A stretch of 64,000 nt of DNA from Candidatus Flexifilum breve. Its GTDB lineage: Bacteria > Chloroflexota > Anaerolineae > Aggregatilineales > Phototrophicaceae. The notes beneath the pieces were generated by a model. It was given only the letters and a program-made list of their open reading frames with translations, ran no database searches and had not been told where the DNA came from. Made by a program: the position numbers and the translations under genes. The stretch lies in NCBI GenBank assembly GCA_016717205.1, contig JADKGC010000002.1, forward strand, positions 124,001 to 188,000, read 5' to 3'. Of the stretch, positions 55,471 to 64,000 are shown piece after piece. Numbering within the stretch: the first letter of the stretch is position 1; each line of letters opens with the position of its first letter.

Positions 55471-57750
55471 ATGTCCCGACCCAATTCTGTCTCCGTTCTC
55501 CGCCTGACCGGCCCATGGCAGTTACAACCCGTCCCACTCACCATCCCCTTCACCCCTGACCAACTGACCGACTCGTGGCACACTATTCCGGAATGCGGTT
55601 ATTTACAGCCGCTGTTGTACCCTGACCGCCCGTATTGGGGGGCGCATCTGCGCGCCCTCAATGCGTCCGCGTGGATTTACCAGCGCACCTTCACCGTGCC
55701 CGACGCGCCGTTCGAACGCGCGCGCCTGCATTTTGAGGGTGTGGACTACTTTGCCGAGGTGTGGGTCAATCACATCTGCGCGGGGCAGCACGAAGGCCAC
55801 TTCGCCCCGTTCGATGTGGACATCACCCGGCTGATTGAACCCGGCGCCAACCTGCTCACCGTGCGCGTCAGCTCGCCGTGGGACGCGCCCAATCCGGGCG
55901 GCACCTACCCCACCGATCATGTGCTGCGTGGGCTGGTGAAAGGGCATTACGAACACGGTGAGGGGGTCATCCCGCCCGATGTGAACCCGATTGGCATCTG
56001 GCGTCCCGTGTCGCTCAGTCTCGACGGCGGCGTCAGCCTCGATCATGTGCGCATTCACACCGATCTAGCGGGGCAGGTGGATGTGCGCCTGCGCCTGACC
56101 AATGCGACCGCCGTCGACTGGCATGGGATGCTCGCCCTCACTATCACCGCCGACAATCACACGGGTGCAGGCGCGCGTCGCCGCATCCCGGTCACGCTGC
56201 CGCCGGGAACGCACGCCATCGATCAGCGGCTGCACCTGCCCGATGTGCACCTGTGGTGGTGCTGGGATCAGGGCGCGCCGGATCTGTACCGATTAGAAGC
56301 CTGCCTCCTCGACGAGACCCGGCAGCCGATCAGTATGCACAGCGAACGGTTCGGGGTCCGCACTATTCGGCTGGAACGTCACCCGCAGCACTTCGTGTAT
56401 TGGCTCAACGAACGCCCTGTCTACATTCGCGGATCGTCCTACATGCCCGCGCTGTACCTGTCCCAGTGCAGCGCAGCGACGCTGGCGCAGGACATCGACC
56501 TCGCGCGGGCGGCGCACCTCAACCTGCTCCGCGCGCATGTGCACGTGGCGCCGCCGGAATTCTACGCCGTGTGTGATGCGCAGGGCATGCTCGTCTGGCA
56601 GGATTTTGAACTGAACTGGATTCAAGATCCTTCCCCGGAGTTTGAGCGCCGCGCGCGGACGTTACAGCGTGACATGATCGATCAACTGGGCAACCATCCG
56701 TCGATCATCACGTGGGCGTGCCACAATGAGCCGACTATGCTGTTCGCGCGGCGGCACAACCTGGAACAGCATCCCGATCCGGCGCTGTACGCTGATGCGC
56801 AAGCACAAGACTCGACGCGTCCGGTTTTGATCTGTTCCGGGCAGATGGACGATGATTGGCAGCGTTCCGGCGACTCGCATTCGTACTACGGCGCGATCTG
56901 GAGTTCGCGCTACACCGATATTTACCGGCATCGTTCGCGTCTGCACACTGAATTTGGTTTCGAAGCGCCCGCCGCGCTCTGCACGCTGCGAACCCAACCG
57001 GAGGCGTGGCAGCGCCTGCAGCATCTGGTCGGGCAGGTGGACGAACTGTGGGCGTATCAGGCGGCGCTCATCCAGTATCAGGTCGAGCACCTGCGCCGCC
57101 TGCGGTCGGACGGGTGCGGCGGCTACATCCATTTCTGGCTCGTCGATCTCATCCCGCAGGTGGGCTGCGGCGTGCTGGATGCGTGTCGAATCCCCAAAGG
57201 CGGTTACGCCGCGCTGCGCCGGGCTTCACAGCCGCTCCACATCGCGCTGGAGCATGATGGACGACAGCCGCACGCGCTGTGGATCTTCAATGATACGCCC
57301 GCCCCTTACCCGGACGTCACCATCACCTGGCAGGTGTTTGACAGCGCAGATCAGCCGGTTGAACAGGGAAAAATGCGCTGGGAGATTGCTGCAAACCGCT
57401 CGCAGCGCGTGCGCTCAGCGCCGTGGTCAGTGCCGCCAGCGCAGTGCGCGCGCATCGAATTGGCGGTGCGCAGCGCGAACGGAGAGGTGTTGTGCGCGAA
57501 CGACTACCAACACCCGTTCACACCGCAGCGCCGACCGCGGGGCTATCCGTGGAAATTCGATCCGTATTTGGGCACGAAGGTTTTTGACCGGGCGGATGCG
57601 CCCAGTCTGGTTGATCAGAACGCCAACCGCCTGCTGAAGCGGATTCCGGTGGCGCTCCGGGAAGCGGTGGCCGAACGCATCCTGCGCCAGCACCTGCCGA
57701 GCGCCTGGTTAGCCCAGTTAGCCGCCATCGGCGATCTCGTACTCCGCTAA
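55471..57750 (+). CDS. glycoside hydrolase family 2, beta-mannosidase-like
   Basis: 759 residues from the ATG at 55471. The jelly-roll sugar-binding domain comes first (WIYQRTFTVPDAPFERARLH; FEGVDYFAEVWVNH), then the Ig-like domain and the TIM barrel (about 310-610). The acid/base is E420 in WACHNEPTM and the nucleophile is E494 in HTEFGFEAP. There is no signal peptide, so it probably cleaves imported oligosaccharides. Mannosidase is favoured over glucuronidase or galactosidase by overall layout, but not proven. It fits the adjacent sugar transporter. Confidence 0.85.
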   Translation: MSRPNSVSVLRLTGPWQLQPVPLTIPFTPDQLTDSWHTIPECGYLQPLLYPDRPYWGAHLRALNASAWIYQRTFTVPDAPFERARLHFEGVDYFAEVWVNHICAGQHEGHFAPFDVDITRLIEPGANLLTVRVSSPWDAPNPGGTYPTDHVLRGLVKGHYEHGEGVIPPDVNPIGIWRPVSLSLDGGVSLDHVRIHTDLAGQVDVRLRLTNATAVDWHGMLALTITADNHTGAGARRRIPVTLPPGTHAIDQRLHLPDVHLWWCWDQGAPDLYRLEACLLDETRQPISMHSERFGVRTIRLERHPQHFVYWLNERPVYIRGSSYMPALYLSQCSAATLAQDIDLARAAHLNLLRAHVHVAPPEFYAVCDAQGMLVWQDFELNWIQDPSPEFERRARTLQRDMIDQLGNHPSIITWACHNEPTMLFARRHNLEQHPDPALYADAQAQDSTRPVLICSGQMDDDWQRSGDSHSYYGAIWSSRYTDIYRHRSRLHTEFGFEAPAALCTLRTQPEAWQRLQHLVGQVDELWAYQAALIQYQVEHLRRLRSDGCGGYIHFWLVDLIPQVGCGVLDACRIPKGGYAALRRASQPLHIALEHDGRQPHALWIFNDTPAPYPDVTITWQVFDSADQPVEQGKMRWEIAANRSQRVRSAPWSVPPAQCARIELAVRSANGEVLCANDYQHPFTPQRRPRGYPWKFDPYLGTKVFDRADAPSLVDQNANRLLKRIPVALREAVAERILRQHLPSAWLAQLAAIGDLVLR

Positions 57751-57863
57751 GCGCCCAGAAAAGATGGAGTGCCCCGTGGCGAGGAGGGGGAAGAAGGGGA
57801 AAGCCGCCCCCGAACAAAAACACGCGAACAGCAACGTGCACCCCATCTTTCCCTAATTCGCGA

Positions 57864-59129
57864 TCACTTGCCTACGAGTTCGGTCTCGGTCTGCACCGGG
57901 ATCGACGCGGTATCGATCACCGCGGGCTTCGGCTGCGCGTTGATGTAGTTGCCGTACAGCCGCCACTCGTCCAGACGGCAGGAATGCACGAGGCGACCGT
58001 TCCACACCGTCATATCCGGACAGCTTTCGCACATGTCGATGCGCCCGTCCGCCAACAGATCCGGCCCCTGAATGATGCCAATGCTCTGCACGTACAGCGG
58101 CCGGAAGAATTCTGCCGGATGCCGCAGCGCCTCGCGCCAGAACGCGCCGGAGGTCGCGCGCACGCCCTTGTCGAACAAGCTCATCAGAAAGGCGATTTTC
58201 GGGATCTTGTTGCTCGGCGAATAGATCACATACGTGCCGTGCTGCAAGTGGTGAATCGACTGGAACAGTTCCATGACTTTCTTGCCCACTGAGCCGTACA
58301 TTTTGTGGGTCGTCCCCAACTGCGCCGACACCAGCCACGTGATCTTGTCTTCGGTCTGGCTGCCGCCCATATACGCCGACGTCTCGTAGTGCGGGAAGTG
58401 TTCCTTGATCTTGTTATACACGTCCGTGGAGGTCAGGTAGGATTCCGACGAGTCGCCGTCGACGACATAGGTCGTTTTAGGGTCGATCTGCTGCCCACCG
58501 ACGAAATAGTTGTACGTCCCTTCCATTGAAGCGTTGCGGAAGCCGATGAAGACCAAGCCGTGCACGCGATCAATGTTCTTGTTCGCCCACGTGACCATCG
58601 TCGGCACAAAGTCGATATTGCCGGGGTACACCGTCATGCCGAAGCTGGCGAACAGCCCGCCGATGGAGTGCGCCATATCGGCGAAATGCTGGCGCAGTTC
58701 GAACAGCTCGATTTCCGTCTTGCCCTTCCAGTGGGGGCGCTGCTGTTCGCTGTCGATGTGGAAGGTGAAGCCGACCGCGCCCGCTTTTTTCAGATCGACC
58801 ATCAACTGCCGGTCATCTTCCAGCTTGATCCCGTTCGTGAGGATCAGCGGCTTCATCTTCAAACTGCGAATGTAGGCGACGATGTCGAGAATTTCCGGGT
58901 GAATCAGCGGTTCGCCCCCGGCAATTGAGATGTTGTCACAGTTGCGCCATTTTTTGAGCAGCGCAACTTCCTCCTTCACCTGCTCGATAGGCTTGTGCCC
59001 CTGCATACCGTTGATGCGATAGCATCCTCGACAATAGGTGTTGCACTTGTCAGTGACTTCCAACCAGCCGATCGGATTGTCATTGCCCGACCACGGAAAC
59101 CGATAGAGAGCTTGCTTCGACAACTGCAT
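57864..59129 (-). CDS. radical SAM protein of unknown function
   Basis: 421 residues. The cluster motif is C29-x3-C33-x2-C36 (DKCNTYCRGCY), with the SAM-binding GGEP in ISIAGGEPLIHPEI. Three more cysteines near the C-terminus (MCESCPDMTVWNGRLVHSC) could bind a second cluster, as in SPASM-type maturases. AAGGG lies 10 nt before the ATG at 59129. No precursor peptide gene of standard type is beside it. It lies between a GH2 gene (convergent) and the sugar transporter. The substrate is unknown. Confidence 0.85.
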   Translation of the reverse strand: MQLSKQALYRFPWSGNDNPIGWLEVTDKCNTYCRGCYRINGMQGHKPIEQVKEEVALLKKWRNCDNISIAGGEPLIHPEILDIVAYIRSLKMKPLILTNGIKLEDDRQLMVDLKKAGAVGFTFHIDSEQQRPHWKGKTEIELFELRQHFADMAHSIGGLFASFGMTVYPGNIDFVPTMVTWANKNIDRVHGLVFIGFRNASMEGTYNYFVGGQQIDPKTTYVVDGDSSESYLTSTDVYNKIKEHFPHYETSAYMGGSQTEDKITWLVSAQLGTTHKMYGSVGKKVMELFQSIHHLQHGTYVIYSPSNKIPKIAFLMSLFDKGVRATSGAFWREALRHPAEFFRPLYVQSIGIIQGPDLLADGRIDMCESCPDMTVWNGRLVHSCRLDEWRLYGNYINAQPKPAVIDTASIPVQTETELVGK

Positions 59130-59344
59130 GATCAACTACCCTTTCGAGTGCGCGGGGAGCTTCTGCGTAGAAATTGAGAGGGAACGGCCGTTGGGTGCGC
59201 AGCGCAGCGATTCGATGGCGCGGGGGTTCGGTACGACTCAATTAGCGTCGGAAACTTCCCAAGTCTGCTAATTTGCAGCCGCGGCCTAGTGTAACGCGAA
59301 TTTGAGCGAGCTAGTAATCTTTTTCACAAGTGGTGGGGATGCAA

Positions 59345-59368
59345 GATGCCTCTCGCATGAGAGGCATC
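59345..59368 (-). terminator. hairpin after the sugar ABC operon
   Basis: Perfect 10-bp arms GATGCCTCTC and GAGAGGCATC with a GCAT loop, 20 bp beyond the permease stop. No convincing U-run on the minus strand, so it may act with Rho or as a processing end. Confidence 0.5.
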
Positions 59369-59388
59369 CACTGTCTCAGCGCTTGCCC

Positions 59389-60270
59389 CTAACCTTTGAC
59401 CGCGCCCAGTGTCATCCCCTGAATGAAGTAGCGCTGGAAGAAGATGAAGATCACCAGCGTGGGTATGCTGGCGATGACGGCCATCGCGCCCTGCACGCCC
59501 CACGCGACGCTGTACTGGCCTTTCAGCGTGACCAAGCCGACCATCACCGTGCGCATATTGTCGGACTGCGTGAAGATCAACGGCCACAGGAAATCGTTCC
59601 AGATCCACGTGAATTGCAGCGTCGCCAGCACGGCGACCGCGGGCAGGCTGAGCGGCAGAAACACGCGCAGCAGCACCTGACCTTCATTCGCGCCGTCGAT
59701 GACCGCCGCATCGCGCAGCGCGGTGGGGATCGCAGAGAAGAAGTTGCGCATCAGCAGCGTGCAGATCGGCAGGCCGAAAGCAATGTGCACGATGATCATC
59801 GGCCACAGGGTGTCGTACAGGCCAATCGAGTTGAACAGGCGAAACAGCGGAATCAGCACGATTTGCGGCGGGAAGAACATGCCCGCGACCACAAACACGA
59901 ACAGCCATTCGCTGCCCCGAAACGGCAGCTTGCTGAAGACATAGCCGCTCAGCAGGCCGATCACAATCGAGCCAAACGTCGCCGGAATGGTCACCACGAA
60001 CGAATTGACGACATACGTGCGCACGTTGCCGTTATTCCACGCTTCACCGTAATTATCGAAGTTGAGCTGCGTCGGCACTGACCACAGCCCGCCGCGCGAG
60101 ATTTCTTCGGTCGTCTTGAACGAACTGATGATCACGCCCAGCCCCGGCAGCGAGTACAGAATGACGATGATCGTCAGGCTGAGGTAGAGCACCGCCAGCG
60201 TGAGGCGGCGGCGCATTTTGTCATCCGGTTGGGTGGTCGGGGCGGCTGACGCGCGGGCGAGGCTAGTCAT
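59389..60270 (-). CDS. sugar ABC transporter permease, MalG type
   Basis: 293 residues with six membrane segments and the EAA coupling loop TALRDAAVIDGANEGQVLLR followed by FLPLSLP. The start overlaps the previous permease gene by 8 nt (ATGACTAG). The operon ends here with no ATPase gene; in many such systems a shared MsmX-like ATPase is encoded elsewhere. Confidence 0.93.
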   Translation of the reverse strand: MTSLARASAAPTTQPDDKMRRRLTLAVLYLSLTIIVILYSLPGLGVIISSFKTTEEISRGGLWSVPTQLNFDNYGEAWNNGNVRTYVVNSFVVTIPATFGSIVIGLLSGYVFSKLPFRGSEWLFVFVVAGMFFPPQIVLIPLFRLFNSIGLYDTLWPMIIVHIAFGLPICTLLMRNFFSAIPTALRDAAVIDGANEGQVLLRVFLPLSLPAVAVLATLQFTWIWNDFLWPLIFTQSDNMRTVMVGLVTLKGQYSVAWGVQGAMAVIASIPTLVIFIFFQRYFIQGMTLGAVKG

Positions 60271-61144
60271 ACAGATTCTCCAGTGCGCGCACCTGCCGGA
60301 AGTAGAACGCGATCAGCACAAGGGCGATCAGGAACAGCACGACGGAGATCGCGCTGCCATAGCCCATGAAGTACTTCTTGAACGACTCGTTGTACATCAT
60401 CATGGCGAGCGTGTCGGACGAATGGAATGGTCCACCGGCGGTCATGATGTAGACGATGTCGAAACTTTTCAGCGAATTGATCACCGCCAGCGCGATCACC
60501 ACGACCGTCGCGGGCTGCAGGAGCGGAATCACCACGCGCAGCAGCGACTGGCGGTAGTTCGCGCCGTCGATTTGCGCGGCTTCGAGCAGTTCCGTCGGCA
60601 CGGAAGTCAGCCCGGCGAGGAAAATCACCATCGCCAACCCGGTTTGCTGCCAGCCCCACGCGACGATCACGCTGGCGAGCGCGGTCTCCGGGCTGGCCAG
60701 CCACGCCTGCGAAATATCCGTGAGGCCGACGCTGTCGAGCGTCAGGTTGAGCAGCCCCCAGCGCGGCTGATAGATCCAGATCCAGATTTGGCCGACCACC
60801 ACCAGCGACAGACAGATCGGCAGATAAAACAGCGATTTGAACAGGCGCGCGCCGCGCAGTTGGGTCTGCAAAGCCAGCGCCAGCGCTAACCCACCGAGCG
60901 TCGGAATGGTGAGCGCGGCGACCATCCAGATGATCGTGTTCTTGATCGCGCCGCCAAACAAGGGATCTTCAAAAATCTTGGCGAAATTGGCGAGGCCAAC
61001 AAAGTTGAAATCGTAACTGAAGCCGTTCCAGTCTGTCAGGCTGAAAAAGAAGGAGTAGAGCAGTGGGCCAACGACAATGACGAGGTACAGCAAGAGCGGT
61101 ATCGACAAAAAAGCGACCCGCCAGAACCAGCGCGACCGAGCCAT
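60263..61144 (-). CDS. sugar ABC transporter permease, MalF type
   Basis: 293 residues with six membrane segments and the EAA loop TELLEAAQIDGANYRQSLLR. VGPLLYSFFFSLTDWNGF is a typical N-terminal motif of the family. It lies 75 bp after the binding-protein gene, across a strong hairpin. Confidence 0.93.
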   Translation of the reverse strand: MARSRWFWRVAFLSIPLLLYLVIVVGPLLYSFFFSLTDWNGFSYDFNFVGLANFAKIFEDPLFGGAIKNTIIWMVAALTIPTLGGLALALALQTQLRGARLFKSLFYLPICLSLVVVGQIWIWIYQPRWGLLNLTLDSVGLTDISQAWLASPETALASVIVAWGWQQTGLAMVIFLAGLTSVPTELLEAAQIDGANYRQSLLRVVIPLLQPATVVVIALAVINSLKSFDIVYIMTAGGPFHSSDTLAMMMYNESFKKYFMGYGSAISVVLFLIALVLIAFYFRQVRALENLYD

Positions 61145-61165
61145 AAAAACTAACCTCTAATTTGG

Positions 61166-61201
61166 GATCAGGCAGCGCATTGGGGAATGCGCCGCCTGAT
61201 C
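61166..61201 (-). promoter_or_regulatory. intercistronic hairpin between SBP and permease genes
   Basis: GATCAGGC (61166-61173) pairs with GCCTGATC (61194-61201), and GCGCATT with AATGCGC inside, apart from one A:C bulge. Similar hairpins after binding-protein genes protect that part of the mRNA and lower permease expression. That role is inferred. Confidence 0.6.
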
Positions 61202-61219
61202 ACTGCTATTTTCCCGATT

Positions 61220-62488
61220 CTATTTCTGGAAGACGTCGACGGCGACCGCTTCGGTCTGTTCCAGATACGCCACATAGCCGCTCGGGTCGTTCATGAACTG
61301 AGCGAACATGTTCAAGCCGCCTTCGGCCATCGGCGGAGTCGTCGCGAGGTCATAGTTGAAGGCGAAGACCGGCGCGGCAGCCACCACTTCGGCGGCATGC
61401 TGCATGACCGGGGTGTAGATGCTGGTGTCCACATTGACATTCGGGGACAGCGCGCCCTGACCGAGCGCCCACGTCGCCTGCGCGTCGGTGTTCGTCAGCA
61501 GGTACAGCGCCAGCGCCTGCGAAGCATTCGGATGATCGGAGTCCGCCGACATCACGAAGCCATCGACCGGGCCGACCACGGCCTGCGCCACGCCTTCATC
61601 AACTGCCGGGAAGGGGAAGAAGTCGTAATCGTCGCCGGGAACGAGGCCGTTGCCATTCCAGTAACCGGTGATCCACGTGCCCATCAGCGTCATGGCGGCT
61701 TCGCCATTGGCGACCTGATCGGCAGCGTCCGTCCAGTCATAGGCGTTGGCATCATCGACGAAGTAGCCCGCATCCACCAGACTCTTCCACAATTCCATGG
61801 CGCGCGCCACTTCCGGATCAGTGTACGCGGCTTCGCCCGCCATCAACTGGGCGCGATATTCCGCCCGGCGGTGCAGCAGCAGATAGTCGAACCAGAATTG
61901 GGCTGGCCAACGGTTCATCGAGCCGAGCGCAAACGGCTTGACGCCCGCCGCCACCAGCGTGTCGCACATGGCGAGGAAACCTTCCCAATCGGTCGGGAAT
62001 TCGGTGATGCCCGCGGCTTCCATCACGTGCGGGTTGTAGAACAGCCCGGCGTAGTGATAGCCGAACGGTACGAAATACCGTTCGCCGTTGTACATCGTCG
62101 CGCCATCCGCGACGGAAGCAGGCACAACCTCGTCCAGGTTGTTGGCATCCCACCACTCCCCAATCGGAGCGAGGCGGCCGCTGTCCACGACGAACTGGGT
62201 GCGCGCGCCCGCCCAATACGAGAACATATCGGGCAGGTCGCCGCCCGCCGCCATGACGAGGATGGTCGTCTTGAAGTCTTCGTGACCGATGGGATTATCA
62301 AAAACGGTGATGCCACTTTCCGTCTGGAAGTTGGAGAAGATCTGATTCAGACCTTCGCGCCCCAGCTCACCCGTGAAATAGTGCATGACCGTGACAAAAG
62401 TTTCTTCCGGGGCGTCCTGCGCGACAACCGGGAATACGCTCCAGGCGAGGACGAGCATAATCAGTAATGCGAACAAGCGAATTTTCAT
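61220..62488 (-). CDS. sugar ABC transporter substrate-binding protein (family 1)
   Basis: 422 residues from the ATG at 62488 (GGAG 8 nt upstream). The signal peptide (LFALLIMLVLAWSVFPVVA) is followed by QDAPE. The mature part has the extracellular-solute-binding family-1 pattern (VMHYFTGELGREGLNQIF, GEAAMTLMGTWITGYW). No lipobox. First gene of the operon, driven by a promoter whose -10 lies inside a predicted IclR site. Confidence 0.9.
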   Translation of the reverse strand: MKIRLFALLIMLVLAWSVFPVVAQDAPEETFVTVMHYFTGELGREGLNQIFSNFQTESGITVFDNPIGHEDFKTTILVMAAGGDLPDMFSYWAGARTQFVVDSGRLAPIGEWWDANNLDEVVPASVADGATMYNGERYFVPFGYHYAGLFYNPHVMEAAGITEFPTDWEGFLAMCDTLVAAGVKPFALGSMNRWPAQFWFDYLLLHRRAEYRAQLMAGEAAYTDPEVARAMELWKSLVDAGYFVDDANAYDWTDAADQVANGEAAMTLMGTWITGYWNGNGLVPGDDYDFFPFPAVDEGVAQAVVGPVDGFVMSADSDHPNASQALALYLLTNTDAQATWALGQGALSPNVNVDTSIYTPVMQHAAEVVAAAPVFAFNYDLATTPPMAEGGLNMFAQFMNDPSGYVAYLEQTEAVAVDVFQK

Positions 62489-62601
62489 CGTAAGCTCCTG
62501 CAATTTCATAACCATGTCAAATGCGACGAACACTATTTGCAGCTCTGGGGCAGCGCACCTCCTCGTCACCACAGCCGGAATTCAGTTTACTTTTGGGGTT
62601 T

Positions 62602-62637
62602 GTTGCTCAATATACAACTGCGTTTCATCTTTGTCAA
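62602..62637 (-). promoter_or_regulatory. promoter of the sugar ABC operon with operator 1
   Basis: On the minus strand, TTGACA (62637-62632), 17 bp and TATATT (62614-62609). The 17-bp site GTTGCTCAATATACAAC (62602-62618) covers the -10. Confidence 0.7.
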
Positions 62638-62653
62638 TTAGTTCGCACCCTGT

Positions 62654-62689
62654 TTGACACACCCCCCTAGGAGTTGTATGATGTACAAC
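62654..62689 (+). promoter_or_regulatory. promoter of the iclR-type gene with operator 2
   Basis: TTGACA (62654-62659), 17 bp and TATGAT (62677-62682). The 17-bp site GTTGTATGATGTACAAC (62673-62689) covers the -10. Confidence 0.7.
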
Positions 62690-62732
62690 ACTTTCCACTG
62701 GTTAGTGGCGAAATCGCTTATAGGGTAAGGCT

Positions 62733-63476
62733 TTGTCGGAAATTCAATCGTTGGCGCGCGGACTGAAGATTCTCGATCTGCTGGCCGCTGCGGATGACAC
62801 GGTCGGGATCACGGAAATCGCCGAATACCTGGGGATGGACAAGAGCAGCATCTCCCGGGTGATGCAAACCCTCGCCTATTACGGCTATGCGGAACAGGAT
62901 GCCAGCACCCGCCGCTATCGCCTCGGGCCGCAGGTGGTCGTGCTCGGTCAGGCGCTCCTGAATCGCATGCCGCTGCGCGAACAAGCGCGCCCATTCTTGC
63001 AGCAGTTGGTTGACCGTACCGGGGAATGCGCCCATCTCGGCGTGCTGGCGCAGAATCAGGTGCTGTATCTGGATCAGGTCGAATCGTCGGCGACGTTACG
63101 CGTCAAAACGCGCACAGGCACGCTCGCCCCGCTGCACTGTACGGCGCTCGGCAAGGCGCTGATCAGCTTCAGCCACCTTGACCTGCCTGAGCAGCTTAAC
63201 CCGTTCACGACGCGCACCATCACGAATGCCGACGTGCTGCGGCTGCATCTGGAACAGACGCGCCAGCAGGGGTACGCCATTGACGACGAAGAATACAACT
63301 ATGATGTGCGCTGCGTCGCCGCGCCTGTCTACAACTACGACAATAAAGTGGTCGGCGCGATCGGCATTTCCGGCCCCGCAGGGCGCATGAACCTCGAACG
63401 CATGCCGGAAACCGCCGCGCTGGTGTGCGAAGTCGCACGGGCGCTCTCCAACCGCCTGTCATTCCGCCGCGGCTAA
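62733..63476 (+). CDS. IclR-family transcriptional regulator
   Basis: 247 residues. Winged helix at the N-terminus (VGITEIAEYLGMDKSSISRV, then MQTLAYYGYAEQD) and an IclR ligand-binding domain (YLDQVESSATLRVKTRTGT, LHCTALGKALISF, CVAAPVYNYDNKVVGAIGIS). The start is a TTG at 62733 with AAGG just upstream; a stop in frame before it excludes a longer start. It is divergent from the sugar ABC operon, and matching 17-bp sites at three promoters make it their likely repressor. Confidence 0.9.
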   Translation: MSEIQSLARGLKILDLLAAADDTVGITEIAEYLGMDKSSISRVMQTLAYYGYAEQDASTRRYRLGPQVVVLGQALLNRMPLREQARPFLQQLVDRTGECAHLGVLAQNQVLYLDQVESSATLRVKTRTGTLAPLHCTALGKALISFSHLDLPEQLNPFTTRTITNADVLRLHLEQTRQQGYAIDDEEYNYDVRCVAAPVYNYDNKVVGAIGISGPAGRMNLERMPETAALVCEVARALSNRLSFRRG

Positions 63477-63514
63477 AGATAAACATCACTTAGGGATAAA
63501 GTCTCATTCGCGCG

Positions 63515-63598
63515 TCCCCCTCACCCACGTAAGCGGGGAGAGGGGAATATCTGTTTCCCCTCCCTGAATTCGGGGAGGGGCCGGGGGTGGGGTCAGCG
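63515..63598. repeat. CCCCTCTCC-type and GAATTCGGGG hairpins
   Basis: CCCCCTCACCCACGTAAGCG leads to GGGGAGAGGGG, and CCCCTCCCTGAATTCGGGG to AGGGGCCGGGGGTGGGGTC. It lies after the IclR gene and may terminate it. Confidence 0.72.
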
Positions 63599-63640
63599 CT
63601 GTGTCACCCTTAACTCACATAGATTGAATTCGTAGGGGTG

Positions 63641-63696
63641 TTGCTCCTCCGGTTTTTTTGTGGTATATATCGCAACAAAGTTGTTTATTACACAAC
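63641..63696 (+). promoter_or_regulatory. promoter of the Gfo/Idh gene with operator 3
   Basis: TTGCTC (63641-63646), 17 bp and TATATA (63664-63669). The 17-bp site GTTGTTTATTACACAAC (63680-63696) lies just after the predicted start of transcription, where a bound repressor would block elongation. Confidence 0.6.
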
Positions 63697-63709
63697 GAGG
63701 CTTGAATAG

Positions 63710-64000
63710 ATGGACCTTTTACGTGTTGGCATCATTGGGACAGGTCGCATTTCCGATCTGCACGCCATCGAGTACCGCGCCAATCCGCGCGCCCAAATTG
63801 TCGCCGTCGCTGATGTTGTCCGCGAGAATGCGGAAAGCCGTGGGCGGCAGTGGGGCGTAGCGGACGACCACATTTTCACCGACTATCATGATCTCCTCGC
63901 CCTGCCGGATGTCGACCTCGTCGAAATTCTGCTCCCCCACCACCTCCACTATCAGGCCGCGCTCGACGCGGCGGCGGCTAAAAAGCACATTTCGCTGCAA
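63710..64000 (+). CDS. Gfo/Idh/MocA-family oxidoreductase, 3' end outside window
   Basis: 97 codons from the ATG at 63710 (GAGG about 9 nt upstream) to the window edge. N-terminal Rossmann motif VGIIGTGRISDLHA, then IVAVADVV and VEILLPHHLHYQAALDA, which are typical of the family. It would oxidise or epimerise a sugar or inositol with NAD(P). The operator upstream places it with the sugar ABC operon. Confidence 0.88.
   Translation, partial: MDLLRVGIIGTGRISDLHAIEYRANPRAQIVAVADVVRENAESRGRQWGVADDHIFTDYHDLLALPDVDLVEILLPHHLHYQAALDAAAAKKHISLQ

Noticed and set aside
59130..59388. A small peptide gene next to the radical SAM gene
   Set aside because: No frame with a start, ribosome site and plausible leader/core was found in this 259-bp spacer, only a hairpin.

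Overview
The window is about 60% GC, densely coded and chromosomal in character. It has no rRNA, tRNA or CRISPR array that I could find. The gene content suggests a free-living Gram-positive-type or monoderm-like heterotroph, and most resembles Chloroflexota (Anaerolineae-like): multi-PAS/GAF hybrid kinases, a MalT-type LuxR regulator with a small partner protein, Opp and sugar ABC cassettes, GH2 and GH78 enzymes, and intergenic spaces full of CCCCTCTCC-type and GGGACG-type hairpin repeats. The phylum call is inference from gene families; no marker gene is present. | 1-10.7 kb: a partial HEAT-repeat membrane protein, a MocR-type aminotransferase regulator with a palindrome over its promoter, a decayed IS5-type insertion sequence, a frameshifted SNase-like gene, pyroglutamyl peptidase, a LytS-type sensor kinase, and a coupled three-gene operon (family-A DNA polymerase, ceramidase-like membrane protein, GNAT). 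| 10.8-18.1 kb: a signalling block made of an 1851-residue hybrid kinase with two kinase cores, two stand-alone receiver proteins and a convergent short kinase. | 18.3-28.2 kb: a seven-gene peptide/amide uptake and ring-opening locus (OppA-B-C-D-F, then DUF917, HyuA-like, DUF917) behind a strong promoter. | 28.5-34.4 kb: a probable conflict or stress island. A vWA-PP2C-kinase triad (TerY-P/YegLKI type) is divergent from a DUF2726 zinc-ribbon membrane protein and a two-TIR protein. This is the best candidate for an unusual system. | 34.6-44.4 kb: a seven-haem secreted cytochrome, an ECF sigma/anti-sigma pair, a membrane-fused EEP hydrolase, DinB, an FGGY sugar kinase and a frameshifted glpD. 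| 44.7-64 kb: carbohydrate and redox genes: a frameshifted GH78 rhamnosidase, an SH3/M23 protein, a MalT-like regulator with a small downstream operon, a zinc-free MDR oxidoreductase, a thioredoxin-reductase-like enzyme, a GH2 glycosidase, a radical SAM protein, a sugar ABC transporter, an IclR regulator and a partial Gfo/Idh/MocA dehydrogenase. Three matching 17-bp inverted repeats lie on or beside three good promoters here (sugar ABC, iclR, Gfo/Idh), which defines a small predicted IclR regulon. | Four otherwise intact genes (SNase, TIR, glpD, GH78) are each broken by what looks like loss of one base in a short same-base run. All four lengths become multiples of three when one base is restored, so base-calling errors are at least as likely as real pseudogenes.
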